From an uncultured Cryomorphaceae bacterium (GTDB lineage Bacteria > Bacteroidota > Bacteroidia > Flavobacteriales > Schleiferiaceae), in contig CAJWFD010000010.1 of assembly GCA_913031435.1 (NCBI GenBank), positions 1 to 62,131 of the forward strand: DNA of 62,131 nucleotides. The letters run 5' to 3'. This document shows, piece after piece, positions 35,959-44,307 of the stretch. Both the position numbers and the translations under genes were made by a program. How positions within the stretch are numbered: position 1 is the stretch's first letter; the number at the start of each line of letters is the position of its first letter. Under the pieces are notes generated by a model. It worked only from the letters and a program-made list of their open reading frames with translations, was not told where the DNA came from and made no database searches.

Positions 35959-38117
35959 GTAACCATGAAAGAAAGTTCTTGAAGTTTTTCGCTGGTGGGC
36001 TCTTCCTCATTATTCTTTTAGCAGTTCCAACCGGGCGCTGGGTGCATGATTTTTTATGGGAAAAGCAACCAGAATGGGCCAATGTGGATGGTGTGATACC
36101 TGCGGTACAACATTATGATTTTGATAGTACCGGCTGGAATATCATTAGCGAAGCTGATTATATTCTAGACCCAGCCATGGGCCCAGAATCTTATCGAATC
36201 GTTTCATCACCAAATGGAATTATGGTTACTCACGGTGATTTAGGTGATTATAGAGCTCAGGCCACCTTGAGCCAGTTAGGGTTACTCAGCCAAGAAATCG
36301 TAGCAATACCTTATGGAACCATAGCAGACGCTCCTGCCTTCAAGCACAGGGGTGTACTACTGGATGTCGCACGGCATTTTTTCAAAGTGCCAGAAATCAA
36401 GCGTCAATTGGATGTGATGGCCCTGTATAAGTTCAACGTATTTCACTGGCATCTAACAGAGGACCAAGGATGGCGCATTGCCATAGAAGCGTATCCAAAG
36501 CTCAGTGAAGTTGGTGGATGGCGCGCATATGGAGACAGCCTATATGGAGGATATTATACGAAAGAGGAACTGGTAGAAGTTGTGAACTACGCATCAGGAT
36601 TAGGTATAGAAGTTATTCCGGAGATTGAAATGCCAGGCCATAGCCAGGCTGCAATAGCTGCTTATCCAGAGCTGGGCTGCACAGGTGAACCTGTAGAAGT
36701 TGCCACAGACTGGGGCGTGTTTAAGGACATATATTGCGCGGGTAATGAGCAAACCTTTGATTTCCTGGAAGCTGTATTGGACGAGGTTTGTGAAATATTC
36801 CCCGCAAAATATATCCACATAGGTGGCGACGAAGCCCCTAAGTTTCGCTGGGAGCACTGTGCCAAATGTCAAGCTCGTTTAGAAACTGAAAACCTTGATA
36901 ATACAGCGGAATTGCAGCGCTATTTTATAACTAGAATTGAAACCTATCTCCACTTAAAAGGCAAGCAAATCATAGGCTGGGATGAGATTTTAGAAGGTGG
37001 ATTGAGTCCAAACGCTACAGTGCAAAGTTGGCGTGGTTTTGAAGGTGCTCAACATGCGGCTGAACTAGGCCACGATGCCATTGTAAGTCCCACATCGCAT
37101 GCCTACTTTGACTATCCTGTTGGCAACATTGACTTACCTAAAGTATACAGCTTTGATCCTATTCCTGGAGATTTAGACCCGTTACTGTCTGGCCATATCT
37201 TAGGTGGCGAATGTAACTTATGGTCAGAGCATATCACAGATATAGAGACTCTAGATAGGCGATTTTTACCTCGTGGCATCGCCATGTCAGAAGTATTATG
37301 GGCCTACCCGGAAGAGCGTGATTATGAATCGTTTCGTGCACGCATTCAACCACATTATGTTATACTCGATAAAATAGGATACAGTTTCGATGTGGAACAA
37401 GTGCCTTCACGGCTAGAGTCGACAGTTCTCCCGGGGACCCAGTTTTACCCTACACTACTCGAGGTGGACATAGAACCAACTATGCCCGATTTTGAACTAG
37501 CGCTCAAGCTTGACGGACAGCTGGTGGATACGCTCCCAAAACTATCTCGGGGTTTTCATAAAATAACCTCACAGCCCATGAAGTCAGGCTTAAGTTTTGG
37601 CGCGCCTCAGGTCTATAGTTTTGCGGTTCATGAAGGGTTATTAACACACTCTTGTATGACATCTGTACCGTCACCTTTTTACAAGGGCAGCACAGCAATC
37701 CCCCTATCTGACGGCCGGTTAGGATCATTAAACTTTAGAGATGGTGAGTGGCTTGGCTACTATGGTCCGGAAGGATTAGATGGACATTGGAATTTTAGCT
37801 CGGCCATTGAAATTGATTCCATTAAAGTTAATTTTCTTCAATCAAGTCTCAGCTGGATCGTAATTCCAGAAACGGTGTATCTGGACTTTTATGTTCAGAG
37901 TGATGTATTACATAGATATGAGTGGAACAGGACTTCTGTACTTTCTCAGGAAGGGACTTTTATTGAAACCATGGTGATTTCCCCAACGGAAGGTCCGGTC
38001 ACGACCTTAGATATAGAAATACCAAACACAGAAACCCTTCCTTCAAGCCACCCCGCAGCAGGGCAACACGTTTGGCATTTTATAGATGAAATACAGATTT
38101 ATGGTCGTCCCCTTTGA
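35949..38117 (+). CDS. GH20 beta-N-acetylhexosaminidase
   Basis: 722 residues. An N-terminal hydrophobic segment (about 11-30) anchors or exports it. FKHRGVLLDVARHFF and FHWHLTEDQGWRI start the GH20 barrel, HIGGDEAPKFRWEHC carries the catalytic Asp-Glu pair, and GGECNLWSEHITD is near the end of the barrel. Beyond residue 520 a chitobiase-like and beta-sandwich tail follows. It releases terminal beta-GlcNAc or GalNAc. Its 5' end overlaps the asparaginase and its 3' end overlaps cutC by 17 bases. Confidence 0.93.
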   Translation: MEVSNHERKFLKFFAGGLFLIILLAVPTGRWVHDFLWEKQPEWANVDGVIPAVQHYDFDSTGWNIISEADYILDPAMGPESYRIVSSPNGIMVTHGDLGDYRAQATLSQLGLLSQEIVAIPYGTIADAPAFKHRGVLLDVARHFFKVPEIKRQLDVMALYKFNVFHWHLTEDQGWRIAIEAYPKLSEVGGWRAYGDSLYGGYYTKEELVEVVNYASGLGIEVIPEIEMPGHSQAAIAAYPELGCTGEPVEVATDWGVFKDIYCAGNEQTFDFLEAVLDEVCEIFPAKYIHIGGDEAPKFRWEHCAKCQARLETENLDNTAELQRYFITRIETYLHLKGKQIIGWDEILEGGLSPNATVQSWRGFEGAQHAAELGHDAIVSPTSHAYFDYPVGNIDLPKVYSFDPIPGDLDPLLSGHILGGECNLWSEHITDIETLDRRFLPRGIAMSEVLWAYPEERDYESFRARIQPHYVILDKIGYSFDVEQVPSRLESTVLPGTQFYPTLLEVDIEPTMPDFELALKLDGQLVDTLPKLSRGFHKITSQPMKSGLSFGAPQVYSFAVHEGLLTHSCMTSVPSPFYKGSTAIPLSDGRLGSLNFRDGEWLGYYGPEGLDGHWNFSSAIEIDSIKVNFLQSSLSWIVIPETVYLDFYVQSDVLHRYEWNRTSVLSQEGTFIETMVISPTEGPVTTLDIEIPNTETLPSSHPAAGQHVWHFIDEIQIYGRPL

Positions 38118-38826
38118 AATTGAAATAGCTTTAGAAGAGGCAGCCCATGCAGCGCTTCTTAAAGGATGGGGCGTAGATAGAATTGAGCTTTGTGCGAACC
38201 TAGCAGAAGGTGGACTTACACCTACATTTGGTCAATCATCGGAAGTGGTTCATGCAACAGAATTGCCTGTATATGCAATGCTACGAGCCAGAGCTGGCGA
38301 TTTTAAATATTCAACATCAGAGAAGCGCCAGATGTTAACGGACCTTGAAAAGCTCGCTACTTCCGGTATACAAGGAATCGTTTTTGGAGCGCTTAATCCA
38401 AACCAAACCATCGATCAAGATTTTTGTGATAACCTCATTTTTCAGGCGAAAAAGCTAGGCTTAGGCACCACTTTTCACCGGGCATTTGATGTTTGTGCAA
38501 ACCCCGAAAAAGCGATGGAATATTTAATAAATCGTGGAGTAGACCGTATTTTAACTTCCGGTTTTCAACCAAGTTGTCAGCAGGGCATCCAAGGAATTGC
38601 TCGAACAGTAGCCCAAGCAAAAGGCCGGATAAGTATCCAAGCAGGTTCCGGTGTAAACGCTGACATTGTATCTGAGTTATGGCGTACTGGAATTCGAGCT
38701 TTTCATGCCACGGCAAGATATTGGGAACAGGATGAGCAACATTTGGGTTTTGAAGGACGTTGGATGCCTGACGAAGATAAAATAAAAGCACTGCGCCGTG
38801 AGGTGGATCGCTGCTCGAAAAACTAA
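38101..38826 (+). CDS. cutC: Copper homeostasis protein CutC family
   Basis: 241 residues from the ATG at 38101 (MVVPFEIEIALEEAAHAALL), within the 3' end of the GH20 gene. VDRIELCANLAEGGLTPTFG is the family signature, followed by a TIM-barrel pattern (GIVFGALNPNQTID, TTFHRAFDV, DRILTSGFQPSCQQG, IQAGSGVNADIV). CutC is annotated in copper handling, but its biochemical role is disputed. Translation is coupled to the glycosidase genes; a functional link to them is not evident. Confidence 0.93.
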   Translation: MVVPFEIEIALEEAAHAALLKGWGVDRIELCANLAEGGLTPTFGQSSEVVHATELPVYAMLRARAGDFKYSTSEKRQMLTDLEKLATSGIQGIVFGALNPNQTIDQDFCDNLIFQAKKLGLGTTFHRAFDVCANPEKAMEYLINRGVDRILTSGFQPSCQQGIQGIARTVAQAKGRISIQAGSGVNADIVSELWRTGIRAFHATARYWEQDEQHLGFEGRWMPDEDKIKALRREVDRCSKN

Positions 38827-38831
38827 GACAT

Positions 38832-38870
38832 AAAAAATCCGCAGACTCCAAGGAGTCTGCGGATTTTTTT
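38832..38870. terminator. Bidirectional intrinsic terminator
   Basis: Stem AAATCCGCAGACTCC and its complement around an AA loop, with A-run and T-run. Sits between the convergent cutC and lipoprotein genes. Confidence 0.92.
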
Positions 38871-38890
38871 AGATCCTTCAGGTTGGTCAG

Positions 38891-39355
38891 TTATTTAACC
38901 CAACGCTGAATTTGAGTAAGGTCGAATGCGATCGGTATTGGAATACCTGGTACACTCTGGGTTAACGTAGTGTCATAACGGAAAGTGAACGCATCTTGCT
39001 CTAGGGTTTTGATGACAAAGTTAATATTTGATGGAACAGCTCCTCCAAGAATATCTAAACCTATATCAATGCCTTTTAAAGAAAGGATGGTGTCGTTCAT
39101 GATGGCCCATCCTAAGGAATCAATTTGACTTCCTGCAGAGTCAATAGTCAAACCGCCATTTTCCATGAAGTTCGCTGTCACGTCAGTAGTTGATGTAAGA
39201 ATAGTAGAATCCAAGAAAGGCAATGCTTGGATGTTAATCTGTTGGTTAACACCTGTCCAAAGACCTGTTACTTTGAATTCCGTGCTTTTGTTTTCCCATT
39301 TCGCACAACCAATCATTGTGGCGGCGGCTAGTAGAGTTAGTACGATTTTTTTCAT
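38891..39355 (-). CDS. Predicted lipoprotein of unknown function
   Basis: 154 residues with a lipoprotein signal (MKKIVLTLLAAATMIGCAKW; Cys 17 is the predicted lipidation site). The mature part alternates hydrophobic and polar residues (TEFKVTGLWTGVNQQINIQ, FTFRYDTTLTQSVPG), suggesting a small beta-barrel or lipocalin-like fold, but I recognise no family. It is downstream of ribF on the same strand with a 36-base gap and ends at the terminator at 38832-38870. Confidence 0.75.
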   Translation of the reverse strand: MKKIVLTLLAAATMIGCAKWENKSTEFKVTGLWTGVNQQINIQALPFLDSTILTSTTDVTANFMENGGLTIDSAGSQIDSLGWAIMNDTILSLKGIDIGLDILGGAVPSNINFVIKTLEQDAFTFRYDTTLTQSVPGIPIPIAFDLTQIQRWVK

Positions 39356-39391
39356 GTAAAGTGTTTATTAATAAGGTTTGTAATGCTATTA

Positions 39392-40345
39392 TTATGCCAA
39401 AAGACCCAGGACTTGTTCTTTGTCTTTCCGTAATTGTTGTTTTAACTCCTCTAATGTATTAAATAGTTCTATACTGCGCAGTCTATGGTGAATTTCAAAT
39501 TGTATCACCTCGTCATAAAGTTCCAGAGACTGATCGCACAGATGTACTTCAATACTTCTGTTTAAGGAACCGACGGTAGGCCGTCCTCCTATATTCGCCA
39601 TGCCTTTATAACGAATTCCTTTATGAATAGCCCATACCGCATAAACGCCATCTTGTGGTATAAGCTTGTTCTTGAAGTCTAGGCGGATATTCGCGGTGGG
39701 AAACCCTAAAGTTCTGCCTATTTGATCACCGTATATCACCGTACCTGATAGGGAATACGGATAGCCTAAATAATCATTAGCTAATGTTACATTACCCTGG
39801 TTTAAGGCCTGGCGAACTTTTGTGCTGCTTACGTTCGTATGCTCAATGTCAAGCGCTGAAATTTCCTCAACCTCAAAACCGTAGATAGGACCAAACTCTT
39901 TCAGGTGATCAAAGCTCCCTTCTCTGTTTCGCCCAAAGTGATGGTCATATCCAATGACCAGGTACTTCACTCCAATAGTGTTTACCAGAATCTCTCTTAC
40001 AAACTCAAGTGAAGGTGTTCTTGAAAATGCTTTGGTAAATGGCTGTATGATTAGGTGGTCGAGCCCACTTCGTGCTAAAAGTGTTGTTTTTTCCTCAATG
40101 CTAGATAGTAATTCCAAAGGAACATCTGGTTGAAGCACCAATCTTGGATGCGGACTAAAAGTTAGAAGTACACTTTCACCGCCTACTTCTCTTGCTTTCT
40201 TGACCAGTTGAGAAAGAATTTTTTCATGGCCTAAATGCACGCCATCAAAGGTCCCGGTGGTGGCCACGGCACATGCTAATGAATTAAAATTCGCTAAACC
40301 GTAATGTACTTTCAACGTTCGTCGTATTTTTCGCAAAATACGCAT
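39392..40345 (-). CDS. ribF: Bifunctional riboflavin kinase / FAD synthetase
   Basis: 317 residues as given. TTGTFDGVHLGHEKILSQL is the nucleotidyltransferase site, IGYDHHFGRNREG is the second motif, and GRTLGFPTANIRL with RPTVGSLNRSIEVHL is the riboflavin kinase domain. It makes FMN and then FAD. The start is uncertain: an ATG at 40357 lies 4 bases from the divergent start at 40362, the one at 40345 is used here, and a TTG at 40315 (reading LKVHYGLANFN) gives the usual N-terminus for the family. The first 10 residues after the ATG are Arg/Lys-rich and fit no RibF pattern. Confidence 0.93.
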   Translation of the reverse strand: MRILRKIRRTLKVHYGLANFNSLACAVATTGTFDGVHLGHEKILSQLVKKAREVGGESVLLTFSPHPRLVLQPDVPLELLSSIEEKTTLLARSGLDHLIIQPFTKAFSRTPSLEFVREILVNTIGVKYLVIGYDHHFGRNREGSFDHLKEFGPIYGFEVEEISALDIEHTNVSSTKVRQALNQGNVTLANDYLGYPYSLSGTVIYGDQIGRTLGFPTANIRLDFKNKLIPQDGVYAVWAIHKGIRYKGMANIGGRPTVGSLNRSIEVHLCDQSLELYDEVIQFEIHHRLRSIELFNTLEELKQQLRKDKEQVLGLLA

Positions 40346-40361
40346 AGATAATCGCACTCCA

Positions 40362-41144
40362 ATGGCAAAAATTCAACCCTTTTATTCCATCCAAGCTGGA
40401 TGGTTACGTTACAAAAATAAAGCAGGAATGTACTCGGCCTTTGCGGTAGTTAGTATCATGATCTCGGGTGCACTTGGCGGCATAGCTACAGCTGTAGGAT
40501 CTGTTTTTGAGGGGCAAGTGTTTCTTCAAACAACAGTGACGGCGCTTATTATAGGAATTGTAGGTGCCTTTTTAAATATGGGCTATGCTCATTTTGCCAA
40601 AAATGACATCGAGGGAGCTGATGTTGAGTTTAGAGACTTCTTCGCAGGCTTTATGCTCAACCGCAGCAAACTTATTGCAGTCACTATTATTGCTGTTTTG
40701 GCCGCACAAGGAGCCTCTTTACTACTTCCAACCGAGCTCATGGCTTTTAATATTACCCAGGAGCAGTCGCAAAACATGGAGGAATTGATGATGGCATTTG
40801 AGGATCAATTGGAATTAGCGAAAGCCCACAGTTCATCATTATACCTTTTCGTCCTTATTCAGGGTGTTTTGGGTTTGCTCTTATTCTTTACCGCCTTTAG
40901 GAGTTCATTGGAAGGAGAAGACCCATTGGTCTCCATTCAATGGTCGATCCGTCATGCTTTATCGAATGTCATTCCAATAATCACCACAATGTTCCTTCTG
41001 GTAGTGCTGGCGATTGTAGTTACTGTATTCACCTTAGGCCTTGGCCTTTTGGTGGTCTTACCGTTGATTGCCTTAGTGACCTATGATATGTATACGCAGC
41101 TCATTCAAGCGGCTGAAAATATTGAAAAAATCACTCCTGAGTAG
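40362..41144 (+). CDS. Membrane protein of unknown function
   Basis: 260 residues with roughly five or six hydrophobic segments (about 25-50, 55-80, 103-125, 160-180, 205-245) and a charged stretch at 135-155. I do not recognise a family. The C-terminal half (TMFLLVVLAIVVTVFTLGLGLLVVLPLIALVTYDMYTQ) resembles the common end of small bacterial integral membrane proteins of DUF type. It is divergent from ribF, and its transcript ends at the terminator at 41185-41217. Confidence 0.75.
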   Translation: MAKIQPFYSIQAGWLRYKNKAGMYSAFAVVSIMISGALGGIATAVGSVFEGQVFLQTTVTALIIGIVGAFLNMGYAHFAKNDIEGADVEFRDFFAGFMLNRSKLIAVTIIAVLAAQGASLLLPTELMAFNITQEQSQNMEELMMAFEDQLELAKAHSSSLYLFVLIQGVLGLLLFFTAFRSSLEGEDPLVSIQWSIRHALSNVIPIITTMFLLVVLAIVVTVFTLGLGLLVVLPLIALVTYDMYTQLIQAAENIEKITPE

Positions 41145-41184
41145 AGGCAGAGATCTCTGTGAGCTGAGGTTGGATTTAGAAAAT

Positions 41185-41217
41185 AAAAAACCCGATCACG
41201 AAGTGATCGGGTTTTTT
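41185..41217. terminator. Bidirectional intrinsic terminator
   Basis: Stem AAAACCCGATCAC / GTGATCGGGTTTT around a GAA loop, A-run and T-run on either side. It is shared by the membrane protein gene and the convergent tRNA-Leu. Confidence 0.92.
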
Positions 41218-41220
41218 GTG

Positions 41221-41302
41221 TGCGGATGAAAGGACTCGAACCTTCACGCCGTAAAGCACCGGTGCCTAAAACCGGCTTGTCTACCAATTTCAACACATCC
41301 GC
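41221..41302 (-). tRNA. tRNA-Leu (anticodon UAG)
   Basis: On the minus strand the cloverleaf runs from GCGGATG to CATCCGC with a discriminator A. The anticodon stem-loop is CCGGT TTTAGGC ACCGG with anticodon UAG, and a long variable arm typical of class II leucine tRNAs is present. The T loop is GGTTCGAGTCC. CCA is not encoded. Length 82 bases. Confidence 0.95.
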
Positions 41303-41315
41303 AAAAATCAGTGTG

Positions 41316-41323
41316 CAAATATA
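41316..41323 (-). promoter_or_regulatory. tRNA-Leu promoter -7 element
   Basis: Minus-strand TATATTTG, perfect TAnnTTTG, ending 13 bases before the tRNA 5' end. The same octamer serves the initiator tRNA at 60862-60869. Confidence 0.65.
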
Positions 41324-41438
41324 AAACAGATTAATTCGGTAATCAGATTTTGCTGAAGAATAAATTTCAGGTCTGTTTTAGGATGTGAGAAACCAAAATG
41401 TTGCAACAACATATCCATGGAATTCTCTTCATTAATGC

Positions 41439-41446
41439 TAACTTTG
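41439..41446 (+). promoter_or_regulatory. -7 promoter element of the flavin reductase-like operon
   Basis: TAACTTTG, perfect TAnnTTTG, 23 bases before the ATG at 41470. It lies inside a longer possible reading frame that begins at 41398, which argues for the later start. Confidence 0.6.
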
Positions 41447-41469
41447 AGAGAAGATTAAAGCCTTTAAAT

Positions 41470-42363
41470 ATGCCATCATATTCCCCGGAAGATTTATCTA
41501 CCAAAGAACGACATCAAATTTTATTGGCCTCGGTAGCGCCAAGGCCCATTGCATTAGTGTCTACGGTAGATGAACATGGAAATCACAACTTAAGCCCTTT
41601 CAGTTTTTTTAATATTTTTTCTTCCAATCCTCCAGTATTGATTTTCAGTGCAGCGCGAAGAGTAAGAAACAATACTACGAAGGACACGCTGCACAATGCA
41701 ATGTCTCAAAAGCAAGTGGTGGTTAATGTGGTTAACTATGATATGGCTCGGCAGGTGAATTTGAGTTCAGCGGAATACGATTCGTCTGTAGATGAGTTTG
41801 TAAAATCTGGATTAACGCCTATCCCTTCTGATTTTGTTTCTCCTCCCCGAGTTTTAGAAAGCCCAGTAAGTCTAGAGTGCGAGGTCATGGATGTTCATCA
41901 GTTAGGTGAAGAGGGTGGTGCAGGTAATTTAGTCATGTGCTTGATAAAAAAGATTCATGTTGCAGACCACGTAATGCTAGATGATGGAAGTATAGACCAA
42001 GAAGCTATTGACCTGGTTGGAAGATTGGGAAAAAAGTGGTGGGTACGAGCTTCTGGAGATGCGTTGTTTGAATTAGGAAGTCCCGCAATAGGAATAGGCG
42101 TAGATCAAATTCCGGAGGTAATCCGAAGATCAACAGTCCTAACGGGAAATAATTTGGGTCAATTAGGTGCCGTAACTTCCTTACCTTCGTTTACAGCTAT
42201 TGAGGTGATGAAATCCGATTTCGATGTACGAAGAATTCTTCAAAATTTCGCAGATGGAATTGAACTCAGAGAAGCTTTGCATGAGAAGGCGAAAGAGCTC
42301 CTTGAGTCAGAAAAAGTATTAGAAGCATGGAGTGTATTATTAATAGATAAATCGGCTCATTAG
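41470..42363 (+). CDS. Flavin reductase family (FMN-binding split-barrel) protein
   Basis: 297 residues from the ATG at 41470 (MPSYSPEDLSTKERHQILLA). VAPRPIALVSTVDEHGNHNLSPFSFFN and RNNTTKDTLHNA are the FMN-binding split-barrel motifs of the DIM6/NTAB family of flavin reductases; residues of about 200-297 form an extra C-terminal region. Cofactor FMN and a pyridine-nucleotide-dependent reduction are family inferences; the physiological substrate is unknown. A DUF3127 gene follows after 11 bases. Confidence 0.85.
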   Translation: MPSYSPEDLSTKERHQILLASVAPRPIALVSTVDEHGNHNLSPFSFFNIFSSNPPVLIFSAARRVRNNTTKDTLHNAMSQKQVVVNVVNYDMARQVNLSSAEYDSSVDEFVKSGLTPIPSDFVSPPRVLESPVSLECEVMDVHQLGEEGGAGNLVMCLIKKIHVADHVMLDDGSIDQEAIDLVGRLGKKWWVRASGDALFELGSPAIGIGVDQIPEVIRRSTVLTGNNLGQLGAVTSLPSFTAIEVMKSDFDVRRILQNFADGIELREALHEKAKELLESEKVLEAWSVLLIDKSAH

Positions 42364-42374
42364 AGTCAGTAGTT

Positions 42375-42755
42375 ATGCAGATGGAAGCGAGAATTTCCCA
42401 AATTATGGACGAACAAGTGATTTCTGATAGATTCAGAAAAAGAGAGTTCGTAGTTCAAACTAAGGAGCAGTATCCACAAACACTTTGCTTTGAGTTTACT
42501 CAAGATAAAACGGGTGTATTAGACAGTTATACTGGAGGTCAAGAAGTGGTTATTGAGTTTAATGTTCGTGGACGTGAATGGACACCACCACAGGGAGGTG
42601 CCACACGATATTATACAACGCTGCAGGCATGGAAAATGTCTCCATTAGCTCAGTCAGCTTCATCAGCACCGCCTACAGACTTACCTCCAGCTGGCCAGCC
42701 GTTCGCTCCTTCAGGTGCAGACAACAGTGTTCTAGACGACGACCTCCCGTTCTAA
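42375..42755 (+). CDS. DUF3127 protein with SSB-like acidic C-terminal tip
   Basis: 126 residues (an ATG at 42381 would give 124). The N-terminal part (about 1-92) carries QYPQTLCFEFTQDKTGVLD, GGQEVVIEFNVRGREWTPP and TRYYTTLQAWKM, which I recognise as DUF3127; the pattern of short beta strands around GREW and the closing TLQAWKM look like an OB-fold of single-stranded nucleic-acid binders. It is followed by a Pro/Ala/Ser-rich linker (about 95-118) and ends in NSVLDDDLPF, the exact style of the SSB tip (DDDIPF in E. coli) that recruits repair proteins. This arrangement suggests a single-stranded DNA-associated role. The function is not established. It sits 4 bases before aat. Confidence 0.8.
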   Translation: MQMEARISQIMDEQVISDRFRKREFVVQTKEQYPQTLCFEFTQDKTGVLDSYTGGQEVVIEFNVRGREWTPPQGGATRYYTTLQAWKMSPLAQSASSAPPTDLPPAGQPFAPSGADNSVLDDDLPF

Positions 42756-42759
42756 CATC

Positions 42760-43479
42760 ATGTCCAAGGCAAACAATCCTTTGTGTTTCATCGGTGAAGA
42801 GAACTGGCGCGTGCCAGACCCTACAGATGTTGCTAATGATGAAGGATTAATAGCACTTTCTTGGGATCTATCCCCAGATATGTACAGGAGATTGTACCCA
42901 AAAGGTATATTCCCATGGTTTGAGCAGGAGGAAGTGGTGTTTTGGTTCTCACCACATATCAGAAGCGTGACCCCCACTAACGGTGTTGTGATTTCTAAAA
43001 GTATGCGCCCATATTTTAATAAAAGACAGTGGCAGTTTAAAGTTAATAGTGACTTTTCTGCCGTTGTAGACCTCTGTGGGGAAGTGCTGAGATCTGACCA
43101 AGAAGGCACGTGGTTGTCCGATAAGTTCAAAAATAATTTTCGCCAAATGCATAGCCTTGGTATGGCCCATAGCTTTGAGGTTTGGGAGGGTGACGAATTA
43201 ATAGGCGGAACTTTTGGAGTGATGACTGGTGATGTGTTTGTTGGTGAGAGCATGTTTCACACCCGTCCTAACGCCTCTAAATTTGCTTATATAAACATGT
43301 GTATGTATTTGCATGATCAAGGTGTCCTCTTTGTAGATAACCAGCTCCCGACAGAACATCTTTGCAGTTTGGGCGCGTGGGATATAGATCGTGATGAATT
43401 TTTAGGAATACTAGACACACATGCCCTAGATAAGGTGGCCCACCCGTTGCCTTTAAATGAGCTGTATCGACCTGAATAG
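42760..43479 (+). CDS. aat: Leucyl/phenylalanyl-tRNA--protein transferase
   Basis: 239 residues, the N-end rule enzyme that adds Leu or Phe to proteins with N-terminal Arg or Lys so that ClpS and ClpAP can degrade them. GLIALSWDLSPDMYRRLYPKGIFPW and VVFWFSPHIRSV are the tRNA-binding start, and AHSFEVWEGDELIGGTFGV, GESMFHTRPNASKFA and FVDNQLPTEHLCSLGA are the GNAT-like core. It starts 4 bases after the DUF3127 gene and is in the same run. The 3' end is 1 base from the convergent permease gene with no terminator between. Confidence 0.95.
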   Translation: MSKANNPLCFIGEENWRVPDPTDVANDEGLIALSWDLSPDMYRRLYPKGIFPWFEQEEVVFWFSPHIRSVTPTNGVVISKSMRPYFNKRQWQFKVNSDFSAVVDLCGEVLRSDQEGTWLSDKFKNNFRQMHSLGMAHSFEVWEGDELIGGTFGVMTGDVFVGESMFHTRPNASKFAYINMCMYLHDQGVLFVDNQLPTEHLCSLGAWDIDRDEFLGILDTHALDKVAHPLPLNELYRPE

Positions 43480-43480
43480 A

Positions 43481-44296
43481 TTATTTGCCTACAGCCGTGG
43501 TGATTCCATTAATACTGAGTACACAAATTGCGATCAATGCCCCTGGGATCAGGCTTAAATATCCTTTTCCCATAATGATGTACGGGTAATAATCGCGAAT
43601 CATTCCGCCCCATGAAGGAAGTGGAGGTTGCGCACCTATTCCTAAAAAGCTCAATCCACTCTCTATCAGGAGGGCACTGGCAAAATTTGTAGCGCAGATC
43701 ACAACCAGTGGCCCCAAGGTATTGGGAAGAATTTCCTTAAAAATAATATGAGCTCGGCTAAATCCTAAAACTTGCGCTGCTTCCACGTATTCTTTGTTTT
43801 TTTCAGCTAAAAATTGGCCACGGATGACCCGGGCAACTTCTACCCACATCGTAAGGCCAACGGCAATGAAAACTTGAATGAGTCCTTTGCCAAGCACAAA
43901 GGTCAGTGCAATCACCAGTAATAACGTTGGAATAGACCACAAGACAGACATGAGCCATGTCAAAACAGCATCTACTTTACCACCGAAATAACCGGCACAC
44001 GCTCCTACTGGAATTCCGATGATGACGCTTACTAGAACGGATACCAACCCTACACCCAAGCTTATTCTGCTGCCCAGTAAAACACGAGAAAAATGATCTC
44101 TGCCATATTTATCTGTTCCAAAATAGTGAGTGCCTTGCGTGGTTTTTGAGCCAGGCTCTAGAAGTGTGTGTTCAAGATCCATCTTGTTAGCACTAGGACT
44201 ATCATCAAGGACCAAGGCATCTGCAAAAAGCGCACACAACACAAGGAATGACAGTGTGATTATGGAGGCTTTAAACATAGCAGATTTTGGCATCAT
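43481..44296 (-). CDS. ABC transporter permease, DppC/OppC type (orphan)
   Basis: 271 residues, about six membrane segments. GTDKYGRDHFSRVLLGSR and EYVEAAQVLGFSRAHIIFKEILPNTLGPL (the EAA loop that docks the ATPase) identify the second permease of dipeptide or oligopeptide importers. No partner permease, ATPase or binding protein is in the window, so the rest of the transporter must be encoded elsewhere. It follows the tail-specific protease gene by 11 bases on the same strand. Substrate unknown. Confidence 0.85.
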   Translation of the reverse strand: MMPKSAMFKASIITLSFLVLCALFADALVLDDSPSANKMDLEHTLLEPGSKTTQGTHYFGTDKYGRDHFSRVLLGSRISLGVGLVSVLVSVIIGIPVGACAGYFGGKVDAVLTWLMSVLWSIPTLLLVIALTFVLGKGLIQVFIAVGLTMWVEVARVIRGQFLAEKNKEYVEAAQVLGFSRAHIIFKEILPNTLGPLVVICATNFASALLIESGLSFLGIGAQPPLPSWGGMIRDYYPYIIMGKGYLSLIPGALIAICVLSINGITTAVGK

Positions 44297-44307
44297 TGCG
44301 TTGCGGC

